Shown: piece after piece, positions 28,103 through 35,856 of the stretch | Layout: each line of letters begins with the position of its first letter | Position numbering within the stretch: position 1 is the first letter of the stretch | Source of the DNA: Paenibacillus sp. PCH8 | Lineage (GTDB): Bacteria; Bacillota; Bacilli; Paenibacillales; Paenibacillaceae | Assembly: GCF_002968835.1 (NCBI RefSeq) | Contig: NZ_PKQK01000001.1 | Coordinates: 372,001 to 436,000 of the forward strand | DNA: 64,000 nucleotides | Direction of reading: 5' to 3' | The notes under the pieces: generated by a model | The model's database searches: none | Told to the model about the DNA's origin: nothing | Seen by the model: only the letters and a program-made list of their open reading frames with translations | Translations under genes and position numbers: made by a program

Positions 28103-28295
28103 AAGTATACGTCTAATTCCCCTCATCACGCGTGGCCACTCCGAATGCAGAAGAACCTTCCGATCGCTGTTATCCCCGGATTTTTCTGATTCCCTTTCTC
28201 AAGGGGAAAATCCGGTGATAAAGGCGAGCGCTTTGCTTCTTTAGTTTTTTTCTGCCTTCTCCGTTCCAGCGTGAACACATAATCAACCTATACTT
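28103..28295. repeat. long imperfect hairpin repeat, copy C
   Basis: The outer arms start AAGTATACGTCTAATT and end AATCAACCTATACTT, with CACGCGTGG against CCAGCGTG. These arm bases differ from those of copy A yet remain complementary to each other. Inner pairs include GTTATCCCCGGATTTT with AAAATCCGGTGATAA. Confidence 0.8.
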
Positions 28296-28321
28296 TAGTT
28301 AGTAGAACTTGTTCCAAGCTT

Positions 28322-28418
28322 GATAAAGGCGAAGCGTAATACTTCCGAAGTAGCTTTCTTTCAGAAACTTTTAGCTTCGCTTCTTCAGCTTATTTCTGTC
28401 CTCTTCGTTCCCTGCAAA
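28322..28418. repeat. partial hairpin repeat, right half only
   Basis: TGATAAAGGCGAAGCGTAAT...CTTCCGAAGTAGC...CTTTCTTTCAGAAACTTTTAG...TTCGCTTCTTCAGCTTATTTCTGTCCTCTTCG follows the right half of copy B closely, including its inserted segment. No left half is present, so this is a truncated copy next to copy C. Confidence 0.65.
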
Positions 28419-28466
28419 CCCATCATTCTACGCTATAGCCTTATGGGAGTTATATATTAATATATA

Positions 28467-29765
28467 TTAGTCGTTCAAACCGAGCTTTTTGAAGATCGTG
28501 TCTACGTGCTTCAGGTGCCATGATGGGTTGAACGCATCTGCGATTTCCTCTTCGTTCAGTACTGCCGTAATTTCCGGTGTGGATTTCACGATATCCTGAA
28601 ACTGACGTTGCTCTTCCCATGCTTGCATCGCACGTGGTTGAACGGTATCATACGCCTGCTCGCGGCTGAAGCCTTTGTCGATCAATTTCGTCATGATACG
28701 ACCGGAGAATGGCACGCCGAAGGTGCGCTCCATGTTGCGCTTCATGTTCTCAGGGAATACCGTCAGGTTCTTCACGATGTTACCAAAACGGTTCAGCATA
28801 TAGTTCAGCAGCATCGTTGCATCCGGCAGAATGATACGTTCTACAGAAGAATGTGAGATGTCGCGCTCATGCCATAGTGTTACGTTCTCGTATGCGGATA
28901 CCATATGTCCGCGAATGACGCGGGACAGGCCGGAGATGTTTTCACTACCGATCGGGTTACGCTTGTGCGGCATCGCGGAAGATCCTTTTTGACCTTTAGC
29001 AAAAGCTTCTTCCACTTCACGGAATTCACTCTTCTGCAGCGCACGTACTTCTGTAGCGAACTTGTCCAGCGACGTTGCGATCAACGCCAGTGTAGCCATA
29101 TACTCTGCGTGACGGTCACGTTGCAAGGTTTGAGTCGAGATTGGTGCAGCTTTGGTACCCAACTTCTCGCAGACAAACTCTTCGACAAATGGATCGATGT
29201 TTGCATATGTTCCTACCGCACCAGAGATTTTACCGTATTGCACATTGTCTGCCGCGTGACGGAAACGCTCCAAGTTCCGTTTCATCTCTTCATGCCACAA
29301 TGCCATTTTCAGTCCAAATGTCGTTGGCTCCGCATGTACACCATGTGTACGTCCCATCATGGGTGTGTGCTGATAAGCCAGTGCTTTTTCGCGAAGAATT
29401 TCAATGAAATTCACGATATCCTTTTCCAGAATCTCATTGGCTTGACGCAGTACATAACCCAGAGCCGTATCCACGACATCTGTGGAAGTCAGTCCATAGT
29501 GCACCCATTTCCGTTCTGCACCCAGACTTTCGGATACCGTACGTGTGAAGGCGATAACGTCATGACGTGTTTCTTGTTCAATCTCATAGATGCGGTCGAT
29601 GTCAAAAGATGCGTTCTGACGAAGCAATGCTGCTTCTTCTTTAGGGATTACACCAAGTTCTGCCCAAGCTTCACATGCACAAATTTCAACTTCCAGCCAT
29701 GATTGGAATTTGTTCTCTTCCGTCCAGATGGCTCTCATTTCGGGTCTGCTATAACGTTCAATCAT
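28467..29765 (-). CDS. purB: adenylosuccinate lyase
   Basis: PurB splits fumarate from SAICAR and from adenylosuccinate, so it acts in both the IMP and AMP branches. The 432-residue protein of the fumarase/aspartase superfamily begins [20 protein letters not shown]. It shows [11 protein letters not shown] and [30 protein letters not shown] with the catalytic histidine, and the signature [16 protein letters not shown] with the catalytic serine loop. Its start overlaps the end of purK by four bases. The length and all signatures agree with the Bacillus enzyme. Confidence 0.98.
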   Translation of the reverse strand: MIERYSRPEMRAIWTEENKFQSWLEVEICACEAWAELGVIPKEEAALLRQNASFDIDRIYEIEQETRHDVIAFTRTVSESLGAERKWVHYGLTSTDVVDTALGYVLRQANEILEKDIVNFIEILREKALAYQHTPMMGRTHGVHAEPTTFGLKMALWHEEMKRNLERFRHAADNVQYGKISGAVGTYANIDPFVEEFVCEKLGTKAAPISTQTLQRDRHAEYMATLALIATSLDKFATEVRALQKSEFREVEEAFAKGQKGSSAMPHKRNPIGSENISGLSRVIRGHMVSAYENVTLWHERDISHSSVERIILPDATMLLNYMLNRFGNIVKNLTVFPENMKRNMERTFGVPFSGRIMTKLIDKGFSREQAYDTVQPRAMQAWEEQRQFQDIVKSTPEITAVLNEEEIADAFNPSWHLKHVDTIFKKLGLND

Positions 29766-30964
29766 GAATTTGTATTCCTCCAGAGATTAGTTTGTTCAAT
29801 CCATTGCAATCCTTCTTCAACGTCCTGACAGAGCAGATTTACATGCCCCATCTTACGTCCTGTTTTCGCTTCGGTTTTACCATATATATGAAGCTTGGGA
29901 ATCACACCAAGTTCTATCGCTTCTGCATCAGGCTGCCCTGTTCTTGCGATAATGCCTTCCAAATGTTCTCCAAGCACATTGACCATAACGACTGGGCACA
30001 GTAACGAAGTGTCACCGAGCGGTAATCCGCAGATCGCACGGATATGTTGTTCGAACTGAGAAGTTGCACAGGCTTCCATTGTATAGTGACCTGAATTATG
30101 CGGTCTGGGCGCCAGTTCGTTGACGTACAGCCTTCCATCCGCAGCTACAAACAGTTCCACAGCCAGCAACCCAACAGCCTTCATGGATTTCGCCACTGCC
30201 GCTGCCAGCTTCTGCGCTTCAATCTGTATGTCCGTTGCCACTCTTGCCGGTACGATCGACGCGTGCAGAATGTTATTCACATGAATGTTCTCCGCAGGCG
30301 GGAACGTTTTGATCTCACCATTCGTACTTCGCGCTACAACGACCGAAATCTCACATTCAAACTTGATGAATTGCTCCAGCACCAGTTCAGCACCTGTAGC
30401 AGCAAGTTCTTCGTATGCGGCAACAGCCTGACTCGCTTCCCGGATTACACGCTGGCCTTTGCCATCGTAGCCTCCAGTCACCGTCTTCAGTACACAAGGG
30501 ACCCCAAGTTCGCTTACAGCAGCAAGCATCGTATCTGTACTCGTGATTTCACGATACGGCGCAACTCTTACTCCAGCGGCTTCAATCGCCCGTTTTTCAC
30601 GCAACCGATGCTGGGTGGTATACAATAGTGCGCTTCCTTGCGGAACATAGGACTCATGTTCCAACAGAGCTGCAACTTCTGCATCCACATTCTCGAATTC
30701 ATACGTGATAACATCGCATTGTCGAGCCAGTTCAAGTGCAGCTTTGGCATCGTCATATCCTGCCTCAATCTGACGGGCAACTTGACCACAAGGTGAATCT
30801 TGAGCAGGATCAAGGGTAACGAATCGATACCCCATTGCCGTTCCAGCGAGCGTCATCATACGTCCGAGTTGTCCGCCTCCAAGAATGCCAATGGTGGTTT
30901 GACCCGGCAATAGCACTGGGTGTCTATTACCTGCTCCATCCATTTTCATTGCCGCACTACTCAT
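29762..30964 (-). CDS. purK: N5-carboxyaminoimidazole ribonucleotide synthase
   Basis: PurK adds bicarbonate to AIR using ATP, giving N5-CAIR for PurE. The 400-residue ATP-grasp protein shows [18 protein letters not shown] at the N-terminus, [15 protein letters not shown] in the ATP-binding loop, and [18 protein letters not shown] in the metal-binding and catalytic region. It overlaps purE upstream and purB downstream by four bases each, so the three genes are coupled. The N-terminal extension of about 20 residues before the Rossmann motif is slightly long. Confidence 0.97.
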   Translation of the reverse strand: MSSAAMKMDGAGNRHPVLLPGQTTIGILGGGQLGRMMTLAGTAMGYRFVTLDPAQDSPCGQVARQIEAGYDDAKAALELARQCDVITYEFENVDAEVAALLEHESYVPQGSALLYTTQHRLREKRAIEAAGVRVAPYREITSTDTMLAAVSELGVPCVLKTVTGGYDGKGQRVIREASQAVAAYEELAATGAELVLEQFIKFECEISVVVARSTNGEIKTFPPAENIHVNNILHASIVPARVATDIQIEAQKLAAAVAKSMKAVGLLAVELFVAADGRLYVNELAPRPHNSGHYTMEACATSQFEQHIRAICGLPLGDTSLLCPVVMVNVLGEHLEGIIARTGQPDAEAIELGVIPKLHIYGKTEAKTGRKMGHVNLLCQDVEEGLQWIEQTNLWRNTNS

Positions 30965-31446
30965 AGTTCTTCACTGCTTTCGAGTACTTCCTGTTTGATG
31001 CGCTCTCTGCGAGCTTCAGAGCGACGTTGGACATCCGGGTCAAAAGCACCGATGATTTGAGCTGCGAGCAATCCAGCATTGGTAGCTCCCGCCTTGCCAA
31101 TTGCTACGGTTGCAACGGGAATCCCGCCAGGCATCTGAACAATGGACAACAAGGAATCGAGACCGTTCAATGCTTTCGATTGAACCGGAACACCAATGAC
31201 CGGGAGCATCGTTTTGGCAGCAACCATACCTGGTAGATGTGCCGCACCGCCTGCGCCTGCAATGATCACCTTGAATCCCCGATCAATAGCCTGCTCTGCG
31301 TATTCAAACATCAAATCCGGTGTACGATGGGCGGAGACCACCTTTTTTTCATACCCAATCTCCAGCTCATCCAGCACCTCGCACGCATGCTTCATCGTTT
31401 CCCAATCCGACTTGCTGCCCATGATTACAGCGACTTCCAGTGACAT
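30961..31446 (-). CDS. purE: N5-CAIR mutase, catalytic subunit PurE
   Basis: PurE moves the carboxyl group of N5-CAIR to give CAIR. The product of about 161 residues contains [28 protein letters not shown], the [17 protein letters not shown] loop and [22 protein letters not shown], all class I PurE hallmarks. I prefer the ATG at 31446, which starts [11 protein letters not shown]; an ATG at 31458 lies only four bases from GGGAG and is possible. It is the first gene of the operon, behind a leader of about 370 bases that holds a guanine riboswitch. Confidence 0.96.
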   Translation of the reverse strand: MSLEVAVIMGSKSDWETMKHACEVLDELEIGYEKKVVSAHRTPDLMFEYAEQAIDRGFKVIIAGAGGAAHLPGMVAAKTMLPVIGVPVQSKALNGLDSLLSIVQMPGGIPVATVAIGKAGATNAGLLAAQIIGAFDPDVQRRSEARRERIKQEVLESSEEL

Positions 31447-31516
31447 GAATACATCCAACTCCCGTCTGAGCTTTTTTGATTACATCTGGCTTTAATGAAT
31501 TCATTTTACGTGTGAA

Positions 31517-31563
31517 ATGAAAAAATCCGCTACCCGCGAAAACATCACATTTTCTTCGGACAC
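31517..31563 (-). terminator. riboswitch-associated intrinsic terminator
   Basis: On the minus strand GTCCG and CGGA enclose an inner stem GAAAA/TTTTC, followed by six T. It lies between the guanine aptamer and purE and would be the OFF state of the riboswitch. Confidence 0.6.
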
Positions 31564-31655
31564 CGGACTCCAAGAAATACGTATCCCTCATTTGGGCATG
31601 CCAAAAGGGGGCTTGCTGTCCGCATCTGTATTCATGCGACTCTCAGCCGTATCTC

Positions 31656-31722
31656 CTCGTAGTCCGGAAATTTACGGTTCCCGGGTAGATACTTCCGGGC
31701 CCTATTCCCGGCGTTATACGAG
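31656..31722 (-). promoter_or_regulatory. guanine riboswitch aptamer of the pur operon
   Basis: On the minus strand the P1 arms CTCGTA and TACGAG enclose P2 (CCGGG/CCCGG) and P3 (CGGGAA/TTTCCG). The conserved joints are TATAA, GTATCTACC, the CCGTAAA loop and GGACTACG. The C in GACTAC corresponds to C74 of the xpt aptamer, the residue that selects guanine over adenine. Binding should favour the downstream terminator. Confidence 0.92.
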
Positions 31723-31819
31723 CAAACATCTATTCAAACCATCATCATTCATTTCGCTATATCTTGTTACACATTTCGTTCCTACTCGACCTTATTCTTA
31801 CCTGATCGACACATCTAAC

Positions 31820-31849
31820 ATTCTAACAATCCCCTACAGCTAATGTCAA
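31820..31849 (-). promoter_or_regulatory. sigma-A promoter of the pur operon
   Basis: On the minus strand TTGACA and TAGAAT are 18 bases apart, about 100 bp before the aptamer. Transcription would begin near 31813, giving a leader of about 370 bases. Confidence 0.8.
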
Positions 31850-31852
31850 CTT

Positions 31853-31897
31853 AAAGACGAACATTTAACATATTGACAAATATAACGTTCGGGAATT
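31853..31897 (-). promoter_or_regulatory. paired PurBox-like PurR operator
   Basis: AATTCCCGAACGTT (minus, 31884-31897) and AAAGACGAACATT (plus, 31853-31865) each contain the CGAAC core and flanking A/T of the Bacillus PurBox and face each other just upstream of the -35. This is the position of the PurR control region in Bacillus subtilis. Confidence 0.75.
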
Positions 31898-31938
31898 GCC
31901 TCATTAACTTCGCCCACTCATCCATTTCATCCCATAAA

Positions 31939-31983
31939 AGAAAGCCGGCTCCTCTTCAATCTCTCGAAGACAACCGGCTTCCT
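31939..31983 (-). terminator. Rho-independent terminator
   Basis: On the minus strand GAAGCCGGTTGTCTTCGAG pairs imperfectly with a partner ending in AGCCGGCTTTC, followed by a T-rich tail. It lies about 30 bases after the universal stress protein gene. Confidence 0.8.
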
Positions 31984-32013
31984 GCTTTGCAGTGTGTGCG
32001 CACACTGCATATA

Positions 32014-32448
32014 CTATTTTACGATAAGTACCGGAACCTGAGCATGCTGCACCACATTATGACTGACACTACCCAATACAAATTCACGGATGCCACCCAG
32101 TCCACGGCTACCAATGATAATGATATCGGAATCATTCTCTTTGGCAAAATCAAGCAGAACTTCAGCAGCAGCGCCCTGAATCAGGTCAACATTGGCCGTT
32201 ACACCAGCAGCCTGAATACGCTCTTTGGCTTCATCCGTCGTTTGCACGGCCAGATTGTAATAGTCATTATTGAGTGAAGGTGGCAATGGGGCCAGCCCCT
32301 CACCGATGAATATACGAGGGAAATCAAAAGCATGAATGACATCCAGTACAGCATCCGGAGATACTTTGGCTAACTCAATTGCACGATCAAGTGCTTTATT
32401 TGAAGCTTTGGAACCATCATAAGCCACTAATATTTTGGAAAATAACAT
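32014..32448 (-). CDS. universal stress protein (UspA family)
   Basis: The product has 144 residues and starts MLFSKILVAYDGSKASNKALDRAI, the first strand and acidic loop of the Usp fold. It ends with IIIGSRGLGGIREFVLGSVSHNVVQHAQVPVLIVK, which holds the G-2X-G-9X-G(S/T) ATP-binding motif. It should therefore be an ATP-binding Usp, probably a cytosolic dimer acting in stress survival. The ATG at 32448 is chosen by homology; a longer frame upstream adds an unrelated tail. It stands alone with its own terminator. Confidence 0.92.
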   Translation of the reverse strand: MLFSKILVAYDGSKASNKALDRAIELAKVSPDAVLDVIHAFDFPRIFIGEGLAPLPPSLNNDYYNLAVQTTDEAKERIQAAGVTANVDLIQGAAAEVLLDFAKENDSDIIIIGSRGLGGIREFVLGSVSHNVVQHAQVPVLIVK

Positions 32449-32657
32449 CTGAATCCCGTCCCTTCCTTTATATGTAGAACATGCGAAGCAAGCTTCGGTC
32501 TGACATGTTATAAGACAATGAACCATGTAACTCTTTAAACGTTCCCGACTCACCATGAACCATTTATACGAATGAATTTACATATCAGGCCGATAACCAA
32601 TTCACTTTAACTACATTCGCACAATCATTAAGTAAGCGTGTATTCCATTCCATTAGT

Positions 32658-32921
32658 TCATTGAAGAAAGTAACCATAGATTACTGCATTCAGGAATATC
32701 AACAACGGAATGCCAATGGTGAAGCTGGGATGTTTGGTTTTGTGCCTTTTCCGATACATTGCGATCCAGACTCCCAACGCCCCGCCTATGAATGCAAGCA
32801 AGAATAACGTCCGTTCGGGTGTTCGGTCACGACGTCGCTGTGCACGCTTCTTATCATCCGACATCACCAGATAACCAACTACATTGATAAATAAAAACCA
32901 CAATATAAGTCCAGTTTGCAT
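32658..32921 (-). CDS. DUF1294 small membrane protein
   Basis: The product of 87 residues has a first membrane segment (LILWFLFINVVGYLVM), a basic cytosolic loop (DDKKRAQRRRDRTPERTL), a second hydrophobic segment (FLLAFIGGALGVWIAMY), the conserved RHKTKHPSFTIGIPLL motif, and a last segment. The RTPE-start and KTxHxxF motifs are typical of DUF1294, whose function is unknown. No operon partner is evident. Confidence 0.85.
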   Translation of the reverse strand: MQTGLILWFLFINVVGYLVMSDDKKRAQRRRDRTPERTLFLLAFIGGALGVWIAMYRKRHKTKHPSFTIGIPLLIFLNAVIYGYFLQ

Positions 32922-33059
32922 ATAATTCTAGCGGTCCCCCTATCCCGGGACATCTCCCTGTCTCCATTATAATCCTCATCAGAGACATGTTCAACGCACC
33001 GGTAGGGAACCGCAGCATTTTGAAGAGGTACTCTTGTTAGATCGACAGTTTAGATGATT

Positions 33060-33197
33060 TTAAGACTCCTGCTTGGGAATACCGTTCAGACTTGGTACTC
33101 TTTTGGCTGCTTTGGCTGGACGAACAGCGATACTTTCTTCCCTAATGCTATCTTTGTTCTGCTGGTTGTGAATCTTTTCCGGTTTGTTATGTGGCAT
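33060..33197 (-). CDS. 45-residue basic protein of unknown function
   Basis: A short frame starts at the ATG at 33197 behind a near-perfect ribosome binding site, AAGGAGGTGA, ten bases upstream, and ends in TAA at 33060. The product is hydrophilic and rich in Lys, Gln, Asn and Arg (MPHNKPEKIHNQQNKDS... to NGIPKQES). It has no hydrophobic segment or cysteine. The strength of the ribosome binding site is the main evidence that it is translated. I do not recognise a family; a nucleic-acid-binding or spore role would be a guess. Confidence 0.5.
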   Translation of the reverse strand: MPHNKPEKIHNQQNKDSIREESIAVRPAKAAKRVPSLNGIPKQES

Positions 33198-33358
33198 ATA
33201 GGTATCACCTCCTTGGCTTACGTTGCCTGAAAACAGAGGATCTTATACCGCATCACATGTATGATTAGGGATACGCGCAGCAATCACTCTCCATAACGCC
33301 AGTTATTCGCAACTAGCGTTACATGCGTGATGCGATCTGCGCTAACTCTGAGCTTGCT

Positions 33359-35488
33359 CTACTCCCCTTTTTTCTCCATCGCCGCCTTCAACAGATCTCC
33401 CAGATTGGAACCAATCGATTCTTGCTTCGCATACTGCTTCACCAGCTTTTGTTGATCTCGCTTGTTCACATGTTGCTTGTCCTTATCCAAGGTTTCCGTA
33501 ATGCCGCAAGGCAGACATTGTACATACAGACCTGCCTTACCTTCTTTGATTTCCATCTTTTTGTGACATTGCGCGCAGCGGCGGTTGGACAGTTTTTTCT
33601 CTGCCGAACGACGATATCCGCAATCCTCAGTAGGACATACGAGGAATTTGCCGCGCTTGCCCTTCTTCTCCAGCAATCGTGCATTACAGTCCGGGCAGTG
33701 GCTATTGGTTACATTATGCGGCTTGTACTCTGCTTTGCTACCTTTTACGGTAGACACGAGCTCTTTCGCCATTGAACGGATGCTATCCAGAAACGGCCCC
33801 GGTTTCCCTTGCCCACGAGCAATCCGCTCCAATTCTGCCTCCCAGCGTGCAGTCAGATCCGGTGTGCGAAGCTGCGGAGCAGCCAGTTCAATCAACTGTT
33901 TGCCTTTGCCGGTTGGATGCATACTGTTACCTTGACGATCAATTGTATCCGAACTGACCAACTTCTCGATAATATCCGCACGTGTAGCCGGCGTACCCAG
34001 ACCATACTTCTCCATTTGGGAAAGCAAAGCAGCTTCGGTATACCGTTTAGGCGGCATCGTTCGTCCACTTTTAATATGACAACGCTGAACCGTCACCGAC
34101 TGTCCTTGCTGCACGTCTGGCAAAAGCGCACGCTCTTGTTCCGCTGCATCATCAGCACGTTCATCGTCATCATCACTGTAATCTCCGCCGTACACTTCCC
34201 GCCATCCACTTTCTTTCACCGTTGTACCTTTAACGTGGAATGAATCATTGCCCACCTGAACCGTGATCGCGACAGAATCGTACTTCGCTGCCGGGTAGAA
34301 CAGGCTGATAAAACGACGTACAATCAGATCGTATAATTTGCGTTCTTCCGGGTTCAATTGATTCAGAAGAACCGTCTGCTCTGTTGGAATAATCGCATGG
34401 TGATCAGTCACTTTACTGTCATCCACAATACGTTTGGTGATATTCAGAGTTTTGCGCAGCAAAGGACGAGCCAGAGACGCATAGGGTCCAATGGCTACAC
34501 TATCCAGCCGCTCTTTCAATGTATCTGTCATATCCGAAGTCAAGTAACGACTGTCCGTACGTGGATACGTTACGAGCTTGTACTGCTCATACAGACGTTG
34601 CAGGACGTTCGATGTTTGCTTCGCAGAGAAACCGTATTTTCGGTTGGCGTCCCGTTGTAATTCAGTCAGATCATAAGCCAATGGATGTGGCTCTACCTTC
34701 TCACTTTTCTTCACTTGGGCAATCGTGCCTTTGCGGCCGTCTACCCGATTCTTCAACTCTTGCATCTCCTGAGGGGCAAAGATTCGTGAATCCCCACCCG
34801 CAGCCCGCCATACTGCCTGAAAATCACCCAAATCTGCGGTTAACGTCTCAAACTCCTGTGAGCGGAAGCCGTTAATTTCATTTTCCCTGTCCATAATCAT
34901 GCCCAGAGTTGGGGTCTGCACGCGTCCCGCTGACAATTGTGCGTTGAACCGAACCGTCAGTGCACGAGTTACATTAAGACCGATCATCCAATCGGCTTCA
35001 GCCCGACAACGTGCCGATTCATAGAGACGATCGAACTGACTGCCTGGCTTCAATGAGGCAAACCCGTCCTTGATCGCCTTGTCTGTCTGGGATGAGATCC
35101 ACAAGCGTTGGAAAGGTTTTTTCCACCCCGCCATCTGCATGATCCAACGGGCCAACAATTCTCCCTCACGGGCCGCATCTGTCGCAATGACCAGCTCACC
35201 CACATCCTGACGCTTCATCAGCTGCTGTACTGCTTTATATTGATGGTTGGTCTCTTTGAGTACCTTCAGCTTCGTGCGCTCTGGCAGGATCGGCAGATCC
35301 TCCAGATTCCAAGTTGCATACTTCTTATCATAATCTTCCGGTTCCGCCAGTCCAACGAGATGCCCCAGCGCCCAGGTAACAATATATTTCGGGCCTTCCA
35401 TATAACTTTTATGTTTATCACGCGCCCCCATCACTCTGGCTATTTCGCGTGCCACAGATGGTTTTTCTGCGAGTACCAATGTCTTCAC
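33359..35488 (-). CDS. topB: DNA topoisomerase III
   Basis: TopB is a type IA topoisomerase that relaxes and decatenates DNA with single-strand breaks. The 709-residue product has the N-terminal Toprim domain (TLVLAEKPSVAREIARVMG, then ATDAAREGE), the SAGRVQTPTLGMI region, and the active-site tyrosine in VTYPRTDSRYLT near residue 310. The C-terminus holds cysteine pairs for zinc ribbons (HCPDCNARL, CPTEDCGY, CAQCHKKM, VQCLPCG). This is the common Firmicutes TopB architecture. It is monocistronic, and an inverted repeat AACGCCAGTT/AACTAGCGTT at 33296-33321 may mark its 3' end. Confidence 0.96.
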   Translation of the reverse strand: MKTLVLAEKPSVAREIARVMGARDKHKSYMEGPKYIVTWALGHLVGLAEPEDYDKKYATWNLEDLPILPERTKLKVLKETNHQYKAVQQLMKRQDVGELVIATDAAREGELLARWIMQMAGWKKPFQRLWISSQTDKAIKDGFASLKPGSQFDRLYESARCRAEADWMIGLNVTRALTVRFNAQLSAGRVQTPTLGMIMDRENEINGFRSQEFETLTADLGDFQAVWRAAGGDSRIFAPQEMQELKNRVDGRKGTIAQVKKSEKVEPHPLAYDLTELQRDANRKYGFSAKQTSNVLQRLYEQYKLVTYPRTDSRYLTSDMTDTLKERLDSVAIGPYASLARPLLRKTLNITKRIVDDSKVTDHHAIIPTEQTVLLNQLNPEERKLYDLIVRRFISLFYPAAKYDSVAITVQVGNDSFHVKGTTVKESGWREVYGGDYSDDDDERADDAAEQERALLPDVQQGQSVTVQRCHIKSGRTMPPKRYTEAALLSQMEKYGLGTPATRADIIEKLVSSDTIDRQGNSMHPTGKGKQLIELAAPQLRTPDLTARWEAELERIARGQGKPGPFLDSIRSMAKELVSTVKGSKAEYKPHNVTNSHCPDCNARLLEKKGKRGKFLVCPTEDCGYRRSAEKKLSNRRCAQCHKKMEIKEGKAGLYVQCLPCGITETLDKDKQHVNKRDQQKLVKQYAKQESIGSNLGDLLKAAMEKKGE

Positions 35489-35856
35489 TTCATATCTCTT
35501 CCTCTCTGGTCAAACCTCATACTCTTCTATGCCTATCTTTTCATTATATCATTTCATGGTAAAGGTATGTTCTGGTCTTCATTTCTCCAATGAAACTCAC
35601 ATCATATAACTTCATGTTTGGTTCCTATGTTCCATATGTGTAACATTACATAACATGAACAGATTAAAAAACTTTCCTGAAGACAAGGAAACTGAAGTAT
35701 CCATAGGGATTTTTATAGGATAGTCCATATGTATACGTTTTTTTGGATAAATATAAACATTGTAAGATTACCTGACATAAAGATAGAATGTGTCAAAAGC
35801 ATATACACCAGATTGCTTACACACATCATCGAGGCACAGGAAGGGAGCGTGGATGC
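35489..35856. other. divergent intergenic region before the secreted amidase
   Basis: About 370 bp of AT-rich sequence between topB and the amidase, with both promoters expected here. I could not fix a clear promoter and see no gene. Confidence 0.4.

Noticed and set aside
26497..28418. Hairpin repeats as a CRISPR array
   Set aside because: The copies are 150-230 bp, irregularly spaced, partly inverted and have no short uniform repeats with unique spacers or cas genes.
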